A stretch of 64,000 nucleotides of DNA from Callaeas wilsoni (lineage: Eukaryota; Chordata; Aves; Passeriformes; Callaeidae), in contig VWPU01003089.1 of the NCBI GenBank assembly GCA_013398955.1, positions 62,001 to 126,000 of the forward strand, written 5' to 3'. How positions within the stretch are numbered: the first letter of the stretch is position 1; each line of letters opens with the position of its first letter. The translations under genes and the position numbers were made by a program. This document shows positions 1-15,000 of this stretch, in pieces. The notes below the pieces were generated by a model that was given only the letters and a program-made list of their open reading frames with translations, was not told the origin of the DNA and made no database searches.

Positions 1-2065
1 AGAGCTGGCTGAGGAAAGGCAATAAAAAATACTGGTTATTTTCATTAAATCTTAGAATACCTACGTCATTCCAGGAGACTCAAAGAAACGTAATGTTACG
101 TCAGAATTTAAATACAATGAATGAGTGCTTATCGACCTGTCAACCCAATCCCAGCTCTGGCTAAGCTAAGGGAGTGAATTACACTTGTCTTTAATTTTAA
201 GACAACCAACATCAGTTTATCAAATGACATCCTGTCAGGCTAACCAGTTGTTTTTCTTGGTGTGCTATGAGCCTTGCAGAAATAACAGGGTTTGTAGCTT
301 ATCAAAGCAGATGCGAAGAGTAATTTCATTACTGGCTGGGAGCACCTACCTGGCAAATAAAAACGGGGCATTAGAAGGTTCATTTAGCTGAGCTGGCAAC
401 TCTACTGTGCTCCAGTGACTTTAGGTTGAAGGTAAGTTCAGACTGGAAGTGTAACATCATTTCCAGGAGCCAGTAAATCTCAGGACAGCGTTGCAGAGTC
501 CAGTGCTAGTTCTGCAGCAATAAGCTGCTAAATGAAATTTGGGTCTTTGAAGAGATGAAAGGAAGAAGAAAAAGGGGAATTACCTGTCTGCAAAGCAAAG
601 AGCAAACCCTGGGCCATCACACAGATCACAGCTGTGCTCTCATCTGTGCCCAAGCGCATTTCAAAACATGCAAATAGATGTTGAAGGAAGATTTATACTT
701 CCACACGTGTCTTCTCCACGGGCCACTCACCCACTGACTCAGGGCAGGACCAGGCCCCCACAGACAGAAGGGCACGTGCTTCAAAGAGCAACAGATGCTA
801 ATGCACCACCAGTACTGCCAAACTACTGGTACTACTCTTCTAGAACAGCTATTAAAGCAATGAAATGAAAATGAACACCTATCGAGGTACTGCAAATTGA
901 TAATATGAAAATGAGTCCTGAAGTTATTACATAATTTCATGTGCTTCATAAACCATTAAATGCTGAGATGTAGTGAGGTAGCTCTTAAAATAGTCAGGAA
1001 AGGATCACTGGAAAATAAACTAACCAACAGTTTAGCCTAGGCCTCGGTTATACAGAGCAGCGACCAGTCAAGCAAAAGTCACCGTCTGTCACATCAGAAG
1101 GAACCGTGAGTTGGGAAATAGCGAGGTGCCAGCGCATCTCCAGGGGCACGGCACTGATCCTCCCGGCCGTGCTCCGTGCCAGGCTGGCAGCAGACAGAGA
1201 GCCCCCGCAGCACAGCATGAACCGTACAGCCGGTGGTGGGAGTCCGGGCCCAAAGGCATCCTGAGCGGAATGAAAGCTCCTCAGATGCCTGCAGGCCGGT
1301 GTAAAGGCAGCAACACACTGAGGGGGAGCAGGCAGGGACTGTTGTGGGAAAATGAGTGGAAGATGCTGTTAATATAAAGAAAATATTCAAAGGTGAACAT
1401 CTGACAGTAATTCAAGAGATGCTGCAATTAGTTTGGTTATGCTTTCAGAATTACCCTTAAAGAACACAAGTTTCCAGAGGACTGGCCCATCTTTGCTTCC
1501 ACCACAGTCACCAGAGTATTTGCTGTCGATCTCTTGGGGAAAAGCTCTCAATCACCATCAGGGACCCTGCCTACATCCAGACACAATAGCAAGTATGTCT
1601 CTGGGTCGGACACGAGCAAAGGCATCACCTTTATAAAACCTCCCAGCTGCTCCACTGCCCCTCTTTCAGCTTCAAACGACTCAAATCCCTCCTGAATGAA
1701 TCAGGTCTGCTGCTTACCATCCTCAAGCACTAATCCTAGCAAAATTCAGGGAGTTTTTGGTAGAATCAGGCCACACAGCTCCAGAACAGAGAGCGGACTG
1801 CCTTTGTAAACTACAGCCAGGCAAAACTGAAGAATTTCTGGAGAAAGCTTCAATAAAACTATCTATAGGTCTCACTAGTGCCCAGATACAGCCAAAGACA
1901 TGTTTGAAGCTTCGTGCTACATTTCGCCTCATTTGTCAATGTGTTTGGAACATTAAGGCAGTTTGTAACGTATATAAAACCTGTGAACACAAGTGGGTAT
2001 CTTACCGTATGGGGTTATTTTTACTTGAACTTGATTGAAATGGCCTACATAGCTGATGGCTAATG

Positions 2066-2094
2066 TAGCTTTCCCAAATTATAGCTTTCCCAAA
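2066..2094. repeat. Direct repeat, period 16 bp
   Basis: TAGCTTTCCCAAA at 2066-2078 and again at 2082-2094. Small local duplication with no visible function. Confidence 0.65.
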
Positions 2095-3844
2095 GACAGG
2101 GTGATACATCCTTGATGTTTCATCAGGTGCAGCATAGGTATCATGGTTTGGGCTTTCCATGATTAACAACTTTGCCAAACAACTAATTTCAACTGCAGTG
2201 TCCTACATTTGGTCTACAGCACAGCCTGTACATTTTGTTCCATCACCCTGAAGTTAGACAACATAAATATACCAGTCTCAAGTCAGAGGAAGCGTGGTTC
2301 TCCCAGTTTGAAAAGATGTTTTTAATGTTAACATTTAGCATTCAATTTTAACAACTGTTTTAAGGTTTTTTACAACTACTTAGGAACTGACTTAATTAAG
2401 GAAATCAGATTTTCTTGCTTCCACTCCTCTCCTTGCAATAGTAAGGAGCTGATTCAGGAGATGTTATGCTAGTACACAATTAGGGTCACAAATCTATGCA
2501 TAATCTAAAAGGGCAGAGTTCACTGTGCAATAGTTACTCATGTTCCATTATTCATACATTCTCTGATAGCTTTTCCACAAACGCCCAGTGCTTAATGAAT
2601 CTTGAAAGCTTTTAGTTCAAACAATTATTCCTCATGAAAATGTGTAGCAAAGCATATTATTTGTTACTCTATTTGCTTCTCCCCATTTAAATTTCAATTG
2701 CTGAGCAGGAAGCAGAAACAAAACCTTCAGTGTTGGGCAACAGCCACAGTAAAACAAATTATGAAGGTGGAGCAGCTGATGAGCATACACAAAATAAAAG
2801 TTAAGTCCTTCACAGTACATCACTGCGAGGATCACACTTTTGTATAAAATAAGGGTCAGCACATGAATTAATTACAAACTGAAAGGGGGGGTCTGACTGA
2901 TGAATATTACTGGGTATTTCCAGTTCAAAACAGCTGCAATTAACTCTGCCTTTGCTGTTACCTCAACTGTCAATCTACACTACTGACACGAGGGGAACAA
3001 TGCAGCAATGCCCAGTTCCAGCTGATAACACGGGAACTGCATTCCAGCAGTCTCTAACCCTGTGTCTCACAGGAGAGGGCTGTTTGCTGGGAATGCTGCA
3101 GCTCAGGGCTCGCGGCACCCACCAACCTCACGGTGCGCACGCAGAGATGCTCAGAAGGCCGAAGGCAGATGCTCTACATCCTGCCAACTGCTCACAGGGA
3201 AAGAAGGTCCTGGCTTGGTGAGAAACTCGTTTTGTGCACAGAACTTGGGCTGAAAGAAGAGTGGGGAGGGACAAGCCAGCCTGACCAGCTTTGAAGTCCA
3301 ACCTGCCACACCGAAACCAGCCCGGGCTCCCTCGGAAGCTGGGCCAACCTTCAGGCATCACAGGCGAGAAAAATCTGCTCGGGGTGCTTGCAGCCCTCTC
3401 CTCAGCCTGGGTGAAAGGTGCATCCGGAGATGTTACAATCTGTTTCCATCTGAATTGCTTGAGCTGATAAGCATTTTCAAGTGCCTGACTTTCGCCTCCC
3501 AGGGAGACTGGATCTGGGAGCTGCCCCATTATATCTGCATGCTCTCTCACACACATACATCCTCTCTCTATGAAGGAAACATTTGTTGTAAACATATGGA
3601 GAAGGCCCTGCTGGAGGCCAGCATTTAATGCTCTAGTTAATAACATTTTCGAAGAAAAATAAAAAAAGGGGGTGGGGGAGAAGGAGAAAAAAGCGTAAAT
3701 TCAGTAGAATGTGAACACAAATAAGGCTCTCAGGTGTAACGACATTTGCCAAGGTTTGAGCAAGCAAGCTTAAAGACATCCTAGGGCTCTAATAAATGAG
3801 GGACATGGTCCCCACACAATACATGAGATAATTGCCTGTTTCTC

Positions 3845-3868
3845 TATATATACACGCACACACACAAA
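3845..3868. repeat. TA/CA microsatellite
   Basis: A short run of TA units passes into about seven interrupted CA units. Typical simple sequence, likely length-variable. Confidence 0.75.
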
Positions 3869-6800
3869 GAAAAGGGGTTCAGCCTGTTTGTGGTCATTTG
3901 GAGGTGTGCTGAGGGCAATTTGCATTGGGCTGAGGTTTCTTAACAACGTTCTCAAATACAACAGAACAGTTGTTTTTAAATGTCAGACAACATTTACCCA
4001 ACTTGTCCTGCACAGTCCTCCTCTTCTGTCCAGGGAGTAGCAGCCGTCTGGCTGATGCTCGGGGTTGTTTTCCTCCTGGCTGGATTTCTCCATTTAGCTG
4101 CCAGCATTTTTGTTCTTTGATGACTGGGTTTGTAAGCTGGTACCCACTGCTAATGATAATGGCTACTGAGGTCTATTACAGAGCAGTGTAATACTGACAG
4201 TTTACATCCCAGAATAGGGAAAAAACCACGAGGGTTGGAGCACAGAGAGGCAGAATGTGTGGGTATGGATTTCGCTCCAGGATCAGCTGTGCCTTCCTTG
4301 ACTAATTAATCTGCAAGATTTGAACAGTCGGTAGAATGAAAAAAATGGGTCAACTTGGCAGCATGGGACTTAAATAAATAAAAATGAGGCAACAGCTTAG
4401 ACTATGTCTGTGCTTTGTCCAGGTTTGAAGCCAACACAACTTAAAATACAGTCTTATAAAATGAGATGAACTGATGACAAATCAGACGAGGGTGAACCCT
4501 GCAAGGCAACTTGCTCTATACCCACAAAAGAAGGTGCTAGTACTTTTACTGAAGGCCAGACCATGACACCATTAGAATGCAGAGATTGAGAATGCACTTA
4601 ATGCATGAAAATTAAACAGGTTTCTCACAGCAAAGAGCAACACAAAAAGATGAAGGCAGCTCTGGTCTATATAGTCATAGTTTTACTTTGATTTTAAATT
4701 TATATTGCATGTATGGGGCTTTTTCCGAAGTGTTGGAAGCTGAGGCAATCCCAAAGGAAGCCCAGCATCCCATACTGTGTGTTAGCACCTGTTCTGATTA
4801 TTCAGTTTGTGGAGGCAGAGTCAAAGGACTGACCACCATGGTGAATCTTGTCATTCCTTACTGCAAAATGAGCTGGTGTCTGACTGGGGTAAAGCCAACT
4901 GCCCACAACTGGGACACAGATCGGTGCTCATGCAGGGGAAACAAATTAATTTTGTGCACTTCTAAAGCTCAGTTTTCAATGGATTTCATGTAAAAGATGT
5001 TAAAAGAGATTAATTAAGTGGTTTTGAGACCAGAATATGACTCCTCTGTGCAAATTCTGTGGTGCCTTATATACTTACAAAAAGGCCAACTTCTCCAATC
5101 CCATAAAAAGCAAGAAACTCAAAAGATGGAGGCAGGAGACCTCCTTCCTTATAGCTCTGAGACCCCCATTCTTCATTGGAATGCCACTAAAATCAGTTCA
5201 CAAGTAAAAGAAGCCAGACACCTATATGCCAAGAGCAAGTTTATGCAAGTCTTGTTTTTACAGGAACATGAGGGTAGGCAGCTGAACACACCTTGTGACA
5301 AACTGGACCTAATTCTGTCCAGATTCAGAGTAGGCAGCAGGCCACTTGTACCACAAAGGGAAGCTGCAGTGTATATTGAGTCAGTCAGAGGATGCCAGTC
5401 ATGTTCCCCCTCTAGGCACCAAGTTCTTCTACCTCTCTCAAACACAGCACTGATTTAATCTAAGAAGGTTTACAGAAAATAACTTGTTCTCTCCTTTTTT
5501 CACAGAGTGTCTCTTTCCCACTTGCTCTGCCCACTCCCATCCTACCCTCGGATCACGAGCAGACTTAACTCGCTCCGTTACCAATTCTCATCTGGGAGAA
5601 ATCTTGCTTTGTACAAGGTACCAAGGAGTAAGAACATTTTAAAAGGATGACTGAGCAGGACAACATTGCAACACAAATTCTGGCCCCCAGTCATGCACAC
5701 AAACAACTGAGCCACCTGCCAACATTTAAAGCAAATGTGTAGAACAAATTTCTTTGTTAATTTACTGACCAATTTCCCTCCTCCTCCACAAAGGGAGCAC
5801 TGTGCTCCACCCCTCCCCTCTTTGGGCAGCTCAATCCCATCCTCTGCCCAGCATTTGATTTTGGTCTTGTAATTGTTGTCTGCTACAGAAGCTACTTACA
5901 GCTACAGAAGACAAATGACAGGCAAAAAGCAGCTAAGAACCACTGATTTTGTCCAAAAGCATTACATGGTATATATTTCATTCTGTAACTTAACCAGGCA
6001 GCCACAATAAAAGCCTCAGACATCCTTCCTTGTCCAGAAGCAATTCAGGCCCTAGGGAATGATCTTGAATAGTGGCTAATGTGGGTGATGCCATCTCTAA
6101 CGCAACAAGGTCAAAATATGTAATTAGCATTTTCCTCTCAGGGTTTCTCTCTCCGCTGGCTCTCCCGGCTGTGGCCCGGCCTCCCTCGCTGCAGGGGAAA
6201 TCAAGAACGAGCTCCAGTGAAGACAACAGCAACAGCCCAGCAGCAATCAGTGTCTGAGGGTACTGAGCACTCGCTGGTGCCAACTCAAATGTTACAATGA
6301 AAGCTCAACTCAGCCATCCAAGAGGCTGGTCTTCCCTTCATACTGGATTTTATAAGATCAAAACTTACAGCAAGAAGCAGAAGCTAAGAGTGGAACATGT
6401 GAACTGGGTGAAGGGGGCCTGACAAGAGCTGTTGGCATTCCAGGATCACAGCAATAAACTTTCACTGGCATCTTGGCACTTTCAGTGCAGTCTTAAAGAC
6501 ATTTAAAAGGTAGAGTTGCCATGACAATGAGAGCATTTGCTGCAGGTTCTGTGGGACAATGGCTGTATTAAAACCCCCACCCTCCTCTCTGCACACAGCA
6601 TTGGTAACTGTCAGTCACGTTTGTATTCCATGGGCATCTCCTAAGCATGCACTCCCAAAAAGAAGGTGCTGGGGAGGCAACAAAATTTTATGGCATGGTG
6701 TAGATTTGTTCTTCATATAGAGACCTGCTACTATCTTTATTAGGCTCGTGTCGCCCTCTCCAAGTACATGTGTTGTGTCTGCCCTTCCATCTCACCTGCA

Positions 6801-8639
6801 TCCCTCTGCCTGGGATCAGCCTGCAGGGTGCTGTTGTCCTCCCTTCTCAGGAGGGGAGCAGCTGGGAGGAGGAAGAGGTCACTGCCTGTGGCACAAGAGC
6901 CTGTAATACATCAGCCCAAATCTTGCACTTTGCTGCCCAAAGCAAAGAGCGCATCTTTAATTCTGTCTCACAGCAAACACCACAACCTGTGATGGCTCCT
7001 TGATTCATGTATCTCTCCCCCATATCCCTCCCTGGCAGTTTTCTTCTCTTTATCTCTACCTGAAAACCATAGCACACTTGAAATCTGTCAAATGGTTTCC
7101 ATTTGTATCCAGAAATCTCAGTATTAATAATACATTTTTACCCTATTATTTCCAGTTTCAGTGAAACTTCACAGCAAGCTGACAATTTCTGCCTTACAAA
7201 CACTTCCATGACATGATTTCATGAAGTCTGGATGATATCTAAAGCAGCAACAGAACTGCCACTCAGTCCCATGAGTCTCTGCTTAGAGGAGGGATGCTCA
7301 TATCCTTCCTGTGGTACTTGGGGTTTGCTGTTACCAAGTCATTTCAAGTAAATGAAAGGTGCACATTTCAAATCCCAGCTAAGGGGGAGAGTCCAGCTGT
7401 CTTCTGCTCCGAGAGGGGAGGAAAGGAAAGCAAAAATCTCCTATTCTCCATATAACAAGGCAATAAACCAGGATTATCTGAAGAGCCATGCAAAAAATTC
7501 AAACGTTCATTGTTCAAAAGACTACCATTCCTTTTAAAGTTGTTTTTTACTTCCTGCTCTTTCACAAAGCCCCTCAACCCCCACAGTCTGTGCCTCTCTC
7601 TTCTGCAAATCAGTGATCCACTTTCATCCCATGTCCCTAACTTTCCTATTGCTCCCTTCTGGCTCTCTAAGGCCTGTACAGTCCTGCTCAATGGGGAGGC
7701 AGAAATATCAACCCTTTCTCTCCTCCTCACCTTCCAGAGCATTATCTTTGATACTACTTGGGTTATGTGATCTGTATGCACTCTGTTTGCTCCTGGCAAG
7801 GTTTCCTTGGCTGCTCCTGCACTGGCAGAATTCCCACTTCCACCTGCATACGCTGCATTCTCCTTTCCTCGAGTTCACCTGAGTCCCTCCTGTACCACGC
7901 ACGTCCAGCAGCTCACACCCCCCAGCCCCAGAGACGTGTGATCCCTGACTCACAGTGCAAGTCAGCGCTTAAGCTGCTTTCCCAAACCCAAATCCAACTC
8001 ATCTGACCAAGCACGCTGCAGAGCACAAACACAATCCACCTCAAAAAAATCAAGCTGTGTGACCAGGCATCATTGGCCGAAGGAAATTTCTCCCCTGCTA
8101 CTTCAGAACACAGCAGAATTTCTGGACAATCTCAGTGCTAAAAAAAAGCCTCTGCAGTCTGAGTTGGTCCTACTGCCTCAGCTCAACTGCTGTAGAAGTG
8201 CTTATTTTAGTAACATTTATTACTTCTAGTATCCCGAGTGAAAATTAAACACAGTGTGGAACAAATCAATAACAATAATAGCAGATATGATACACAAATT
8301 AACCTGGTTAGACATTAGAACTGAAAAAGTCAAAGCCAATGGTTGTTGGCAGCCACATCTGGCATTGAAACATACATCAAGCACAGCTGGAGTCGCTCAA
8401 TAAGAATTTAACAAGAGGTGAGAAATCCTCATCATGTGACAGAGGCGTGCAGCCAGGGCAGATGCAGCTGCAAAGTGGATTTTGGTGCAGTCCAGTCCCA
8501 CAGCACAGCAACAACAGGGGATGCACGGAACACAAGCTACAGCAATGGGATTCCCAAACAAATGGAATATGGAGAACCGTGGGAATACCAGCACAGCTAG
8601 AAAGCTGTACTCTAGAACCATTATTTCGTCAGTAAACAC

Positions 8640-8770
8640 AGGGGGCCTAATTTTGTTCTCCAGCTATTGTGATATAAAAACTTACAGTGGAGCCAGAGTA
8701 ATCCCACTGCAAGAAAGAAGCGTTAATAACAGAATCAAATTTGTACTACCTGTGAATCAATGGGAACAGC
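8640..8770. repeat. Possible ancient dispersed repeat
   Basis: GGGGCCTAATTTTGTTCTCC, then a region ending GAGCCAGAGTAATCCCACTG, then CAATGGGAAC recalls a very old repeat of reptile and bird genomes with the theme of a cDNA-like 'treat as sum of CCAATTTTGCTCTC ... GGAGTAACTCCACTG ... CAATGGGA'. I cannot name the family, and the match is from memory and weak. Confidence 0.25.
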
Positions 8771-8975
8771 ATCTGCTCTGCTGCTCTGACTTATTTTGCT
8801 TCAGGATTTGTGGCAGCCTCTCCACTTACAATGGGAGGTACAGCAAACAGTCACTTCCACTGGTAGTAAATGATACCCTCGAGCAGCTGCTGCAGAAAAT
8901 CTTATGAATAGCTGTCTCAGGGCTGCTCAAACAGAAAACAGATATTGCACTTTAAAATGAAGAAAAATAAGCTAC

Positions 8976-9021
8976 ACAGTAGCCTTGTTTAGACATCTCA
9001 ACAATAACAGTAGCCTTGTTT
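8976..9021. repeat. Direct repeat, period 31 bp
   Basis: ACAGTAGCCTTGTTT occurs at 8976-8990 and again at 9007-9021, and both copies are followed by similar GACA sequence. It is probably a local duplication. Confidence 0.7.
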
Positions 9022-12000
9022 TGACACTGCCAACTACCAAACCAAATTATATGAAGGTGATGCTCCTTGCTTTCTCTATTGGAGGTTTTAAATAACATCA
9101 TCCATTATTAAAAAGCCAAATATGTTCACTGAATTGCTCAAGTTTCTTTACAACTTGGACCAACTAACAAAATTTTGGACTCTGAACTTATCTCACCACC
9201 AGGCTAGAAGCATGAGGTCCTTGCTTGTTCCCATCATGTTCTACCACAAGCTAGAGATGCTTCCTTTTACAGTGTAGTCTTTTAAGTAAATGTCACCAAA
9301 AATTTCTAACTGCCTGTCTATTTTTTCTCCCCTAAATCAACTGTCATAATTTCTCTATTCTAGCAAAGTACAACTCCTTTTAAGGAACCAGAAACTGTGG
9401 GACTCTGTCTCCAGGTTCAAATTACATTTATCATATTTAATGTGTAGATAAAGAATTAGATTAAAATAGTATTAGAGGTTACAAAAAACAGCTCCTATTG
9501 TCAATTCTGACAATATCAAATTTTTGAGTGCTTGACTATGCCTTCAATGTTCTTTTAATAGAAATCCTTGAAGATTATTCTCAGGTTTTGGAAAGAAAAG
9601 AAAAAATTGGAGAGAAAAATTACAGTGCCAGGATGGAAGCTAAACATGAATCTACAGAGATTTGCACAAAGCTTCATGCCCAGCCGAATTTTAATGGGGC
9701 TTTTAAAAGCACATCCTCAACACAAAGGCAAAGCCATGACAGATTTCAAGCTTTTAATGACTCAAGTTCTTCAGTGAAGACCAAATACACACACATAAAT
9801 GAGACTATTTTCCTTCTGTCTCTCTGATAAATAGCTTATCTTTCGCTTTATCAACAAAACCTGACTGAAGCAAATGCAGAGTATATTTGGGTTCAGATAG
9901 CTAAACTAGGACAACAGAAAGCAGGGTGTTAAAAATGGAAGTTTTGAACAATATTCACCACATGTAGCTTTGCTACCTCCATTTTACTGCCAACACAGTT
10001 CCTGTGGCAGGGATACACAGACTCCAACCCCCCAAAAGGGAAGGAGAACACGTCTTTGTTAAGCAATCTACAACAAAAGAAAGAGTAAGTTGCAAGGTAA
10101 ACTGTTGCTATACCTTTTGTGAATTACAGCAGCAAAATGCTGTGAATGAGAATAAAATAACCAGCTACCCTCATTGCCCACCACGAGGGCTGGATGCAGA
10201 CTGCATGTAAAAACTCCAGCTTACACAGGCAGCTGTGTACTTCAGGAGCTTCTGGAAATATCCAGCAGGATAACTCCACAGACAGCAGCGGGGCGTAGAG
10301 CACGCACCACCGAGGAAAAGCTGCTCCTGGGAAGATGGGGTATCACTACTGCAAATGCTTGCCCTCCTTCACTCTCAGACTGCAAAGCACCACCTCTCCT
10401 CTCGCCTGAACCTACTCCATCAGCATGTTCTGTGCAGTGCAGGGTGATTGCTGCATCTTCACAACCTGCACTCCACCAAATACTGTTATCAGAGACCCCA
10501 TGTGAACTCATGCAGCGAAGGGTACAGCCTGGCATTACACGGTTATATTTCCTCTAGTGCTGCTTCTTTAAAAAGAAAAAAATACGCACAAATCCCCAAA
10601 ACACACTGTCATTGTGATGACCCACTCGTAACACTGCCCCAGAGGGCCTGCAGCAGCCTCAGGGAGGGTGCTGGGGGCTGAGGTGTGGGGTTACCACCAT
10701 GGGTGGGAACTTGCCAGGACGGGAACTTCTGACAGCAACTTTTCCACCTGTGAAAACGTAACATTTAATTTGTCCATAAATCGATTTGCCTCCAGTGTAT
10801 TTCATACACAGAGAACAGCCATTATTGCAAGTCCTAAACAACATCTTCTCAATGAGGGGAAATGAGCCTCCACAAGCACATCTAAAGCAATCAAAACTAA
10901 AAACCATTAGAAACATGTCTTTCTACCCTCCCCCTTCCAATTTAGTTAGTGTCAAAAGAGTAATGAGTAATCAGGAAAATTCCTGTTAGGCTTATCTCTC
11001 AGTCCAGTGGGATCTCTAAATCCTTTATCAGCATTCACAATGAAAAGTAAGGTAACACCCACACTTGTTTAGCCCAGACTAGACATAGTCTGATGCACAT
11101 TTGCGGAGTGACTGGAATTTACATCGGGCAGGAATCCAGTTTTCCAGGATCTTCCTGCACCCTCACTGTGCCCACATCTGTGCAGAAGCATCCAAAGAAG
11201 CAACAGCATCTCACAGTTTCAAGAGCCCTTCAGTGACCCTTTTTATAAATTTCATTTCAACCACTGATGTACGATCCCTGCTCTCTTCAAGATAAATGAA
11301 TTATTGGTCTATAGCTTGAGAAACGAACTGCCAGGGCCATGGGGACTTTATAATTATATTTGTATTCTGGAAAAACCCTTGTGCCACTTAAACTCCAGTA
11401 ATTCTGTAGCTTTTGCAGTCATCACTGATTTCTCTGGGAGGGATATTGGAAAGCACTGCAGCAAGGATATTCCACTGCTGACACAGCTGCCTCCGTACCA
11501 AAGGCTCAGCTGAGTCATCCCCACTCTGCAAAGCCTTGGTCTGAGGCTCCCAGGTGGCCATGGATTAAAATTTGTTATGCAGCCTGGAATTCCCACACTC
11601 GGTGACCTCAGTGGATGAAATCTTGTGACCTCCTGACTCTCAGTGAGCAATTTTACCATTATTGCTGTCACCAACACAGCTGAGTGTGCAAAGCTCTCCA
11701 TATGACACAGGACAGACTTGGAGAAAATCAAAATTCACTGGGCTGGGATCCTCCAACATCACATGGCAAGAGCTGCTTCACATCTCTTCTTCCTCTACAA
11801 TAGGAAGGCAAATGCTAAAGGATCAGCAACTTTCCCCATCACACCCCATCCACATGGTGGAGCATCCCATGTGGATATCACCACCAGGAGCAATGCTTGG
11901 CACTCTTCATCCTTTTGGCAGAGAGACCACACAGCACATCCCATGTGAACCAAAATACAACTTTTGTTTACTATTTTATGCATCTATAGATCAGAACTGC

Positions 12001-15000
12001 ATATTTAGCTGCCAGCAGTCGATGCATAATCAAATAAGAGAGTAAAAGTAATAGAGAAAAAAATCAACAACATAAACCAACCCCAAATTATTAACACAAA
12101 GAGCGAGATTCATTTGCATGAGAAATATTCACAACAAAAGGTGAAAGCAAAAGAATACCAGAAACAAATACTTTGGAAGTTCATCACTTGGTCACTTAAA
12201 AGAATTTCCCCTAGACACAAGAAAGCACTGGAATATCTGGTGAAACCACAAACTTCAGGAAATTCTGCAATGATTAAGTCTCCTGTCAGAGCCAGTGCAA
12301 AAATAAAAGAGCTCATTCATTTTACATATTTTGCCTAGAAAACATAAATCCTTGGGCTAACCTGAACCACAGCAGAGTGAAAGGGTTCACAGAGGAGAAA
12401 TTCTCTTCTGGACACAAACTGGCTTCAAAAAGTCAAGATGGAAAATTTTTCTGTAGCAGCCTGTGCATATTACTCCAAGGGCAAAAAGAAATATGTTATG
12501 CACAAACATATCCAGCACTGGCTACTGCTGGAGGCAGAATGTCAGCCACAAAGGGCCAATAGACTGATCCCACATGACAATCCTATATTTCTGTGTATTT
12601 AACCATATAATTAAAACCTGCTGCTGCTACACATACTAATTAGGTGGACAGCATTTCATTTCAGGAGTCAGCACCCCCTTGACTGACAGCGTGGCAGCAC
12701 CAGGTGCCTGCAGCAGCCAGGCAAAGGCTTTGCTGTTGGGAGATGTCAGCGCTGCCTCACCAGAGGACGCCCTGGGAGGGCTGGATGGGGCTTAACAGGA
12801 AACTCCCCTCCATGGCCTAAGCTTCATTAAAATCACCAAAGGTTGGACTGCTCCAAGCATAAGAGATACTGCCTGTAACCACCTTGCAAAGAACCAGGGG
12901 CAAAGCCAGGTCCCAGGAAAATCCACTGTGGCCTCAGCAGAGGATGCTCCACAGTAAGTTTGAGACGCTGAACTGAGGACTTTAGGAAACCAAAGCTTCA
13001 CACGCTGTTTCCAGGGTCAGTACAGTGTCCAGCTCTGATCATGGCAGTAGCTGCTGCCATTTGCAGCTTGGCAGAACATTCTAAAGCAGATTAATCACTG
13101 CATGGGAAAATCTGCACTGAGGAAGAACATGACTCACACAGATCTAATTTATCCCCCCTCCACCAATGACCCACAACATCACAGGAGCATGTCTGCAACC
13201 ACATTAAACAAAAATTCAATCCTGGCTCCAGGTGCACCTTACTAAACATGGCCCTTATCTTCTCAGCATGAAGTGCAAGACTCCTGCAGACCTTCAGCTG
13301 GTCTTCAGACATCTCATGATCATTCACGTTTATCAGCTGCCCTCCCAGCTCCCAAGAAAAGACAGAAGACACTTCCACATAAGAAACAGCAGCCACTAAC
13401 CATACAAGAACAGAGTTCTGTGGATTCAGAACAACACAAGCATCGAAGGCTCAGGGAAACTTCACCACTCTTGCACACACAGAGGCTCACAAAGCATCAA
13501 TAAACAGTTATACTGACCACACACATTCATTTACACATCAGCCTGGGCTTTAACCTAATTGCTTTCTGCATACATAAAGGAAAAACAGCCATCTCAGACC
13601 TCAAATGATCACAGTACCACACTGGTGACCACAAACCCGGGGGGCTCAGGCCAGAGCTGGGCTGGCTGCTGCACAGGTGGGGCGGCTCCACACGCAGCAC
13701 AACCTTTGGTCATTGCGTGTAGCACAGTTCCCTCGCTCTCCTAATCCCTGTCACTCAGCTGCCTTCAGGAAACCAAGGGCTGTAATCACCACACTGCCTT
13801 TTAACTGAAAAGACAGCATTAGATTTCATCAGCCATTTCACTGTCACACTGCATTGTCCTCACAGGATAATGAGCCTGAAGGCTCTGCTGCTCCCAGCAC
13901 TGCAGTGTGACAGGGAACATATTCCTGCGTGGCACACAGCGACAGGAACCTGCCCTGGAGCACAGGGAGATCCTGCAGACACTTGTAGGGACAAGGCACA
14001 CCTGGGTCTCAGCTCAGGTGTTTCTGCCTGGAGATTTGAATTGAGGCTTGGGCTTGAGTTTTCCCAGTTCTCAGCAACTCTCATAGGAAAAAAAGACATA
14101 GAACTCTTCTTTAACAGTTTCTCTGGCTAAATAAATAAAATAAATTGATAATGATAAAAGTATCATTTTTATTAAGTATCACTTGAGGGAAAAAAAAAAG
14201 TTGTGTTTTATAGAAACAGCTGAGTTTCTGTAAGGGAAATGATTTTAGGCTGTAACTTACCTGACTACATCTTATGAATTTTGCTTCTTTTTGGTTCATC
14301 CTGGATATTACAAAATTGGGTTGTTTATACTCAGCACTCATTTTCACATTCCTAAGACATACTAATAGCTGAGCTACAGCACTGCAGTGAAGTGTTAACT
14401 GAATTTTTCCAGCACTTCTCTTCACCTTTCCACTCTCCACTGACAAAAAAAATCTTTTCCAGCTGAGTTCAGCAAACCTGCATATCTGAGTGAAGGCAGC
14501 AAGGCCTCACACTGAGTCACAGCCAGTTTAGGTACAAACAGTTCCAAAGCAAAATTAAAAACAAACAAAGCCAACGACAAAATCTGGGATGCTTATTTAA
14601 AGCTACAAACTGTTGATGTAAAAAGTTGGTGCTGACTAGGGAGAAAATAGAGTCAGAACATTTTTAATATGTGAAATGTTAGCAAAATTTACCAATGGGG
14701 AATACCAAACTAAGCTATGCATAATTGAGGTGCTAATAAATACCAGTACAAGCCAGGCTCCAAGCTCAGTGACACTGGGATAAATCCAGTCTAAATTTAC
14801 AGTAGCATGATTAGGACAGCTCTGTCCTTACAAATCTGTCCACCTGCCAGCAGGAAGAATTTTAGTTGCAGAGAACACACGTCAAGAAGGACCCATCCGC
14901 CTGCACCCTGTATCCCTCCTGCCTGTTCTGCCTGGATGCAGTTTTAACTGGACACCATCATTCACAAACAGCAGTCTCCCCCCTCTCTGCACTGCAACTT

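Noticed and set aside
3128..3646. 172-codon minus-strand open frame in the direction of the host gene
   Set aside because: No LDLa, EGF or other domain, and it is not bounded by convincing splice sites.
7530..7620. Pyrimidine-rich stretch ending in CTGCAAATCAG, like a splice acceptor on the plus strand
   Set aside because: No following exon with a recognisable product, and it is on the opposite strand to the host gene.
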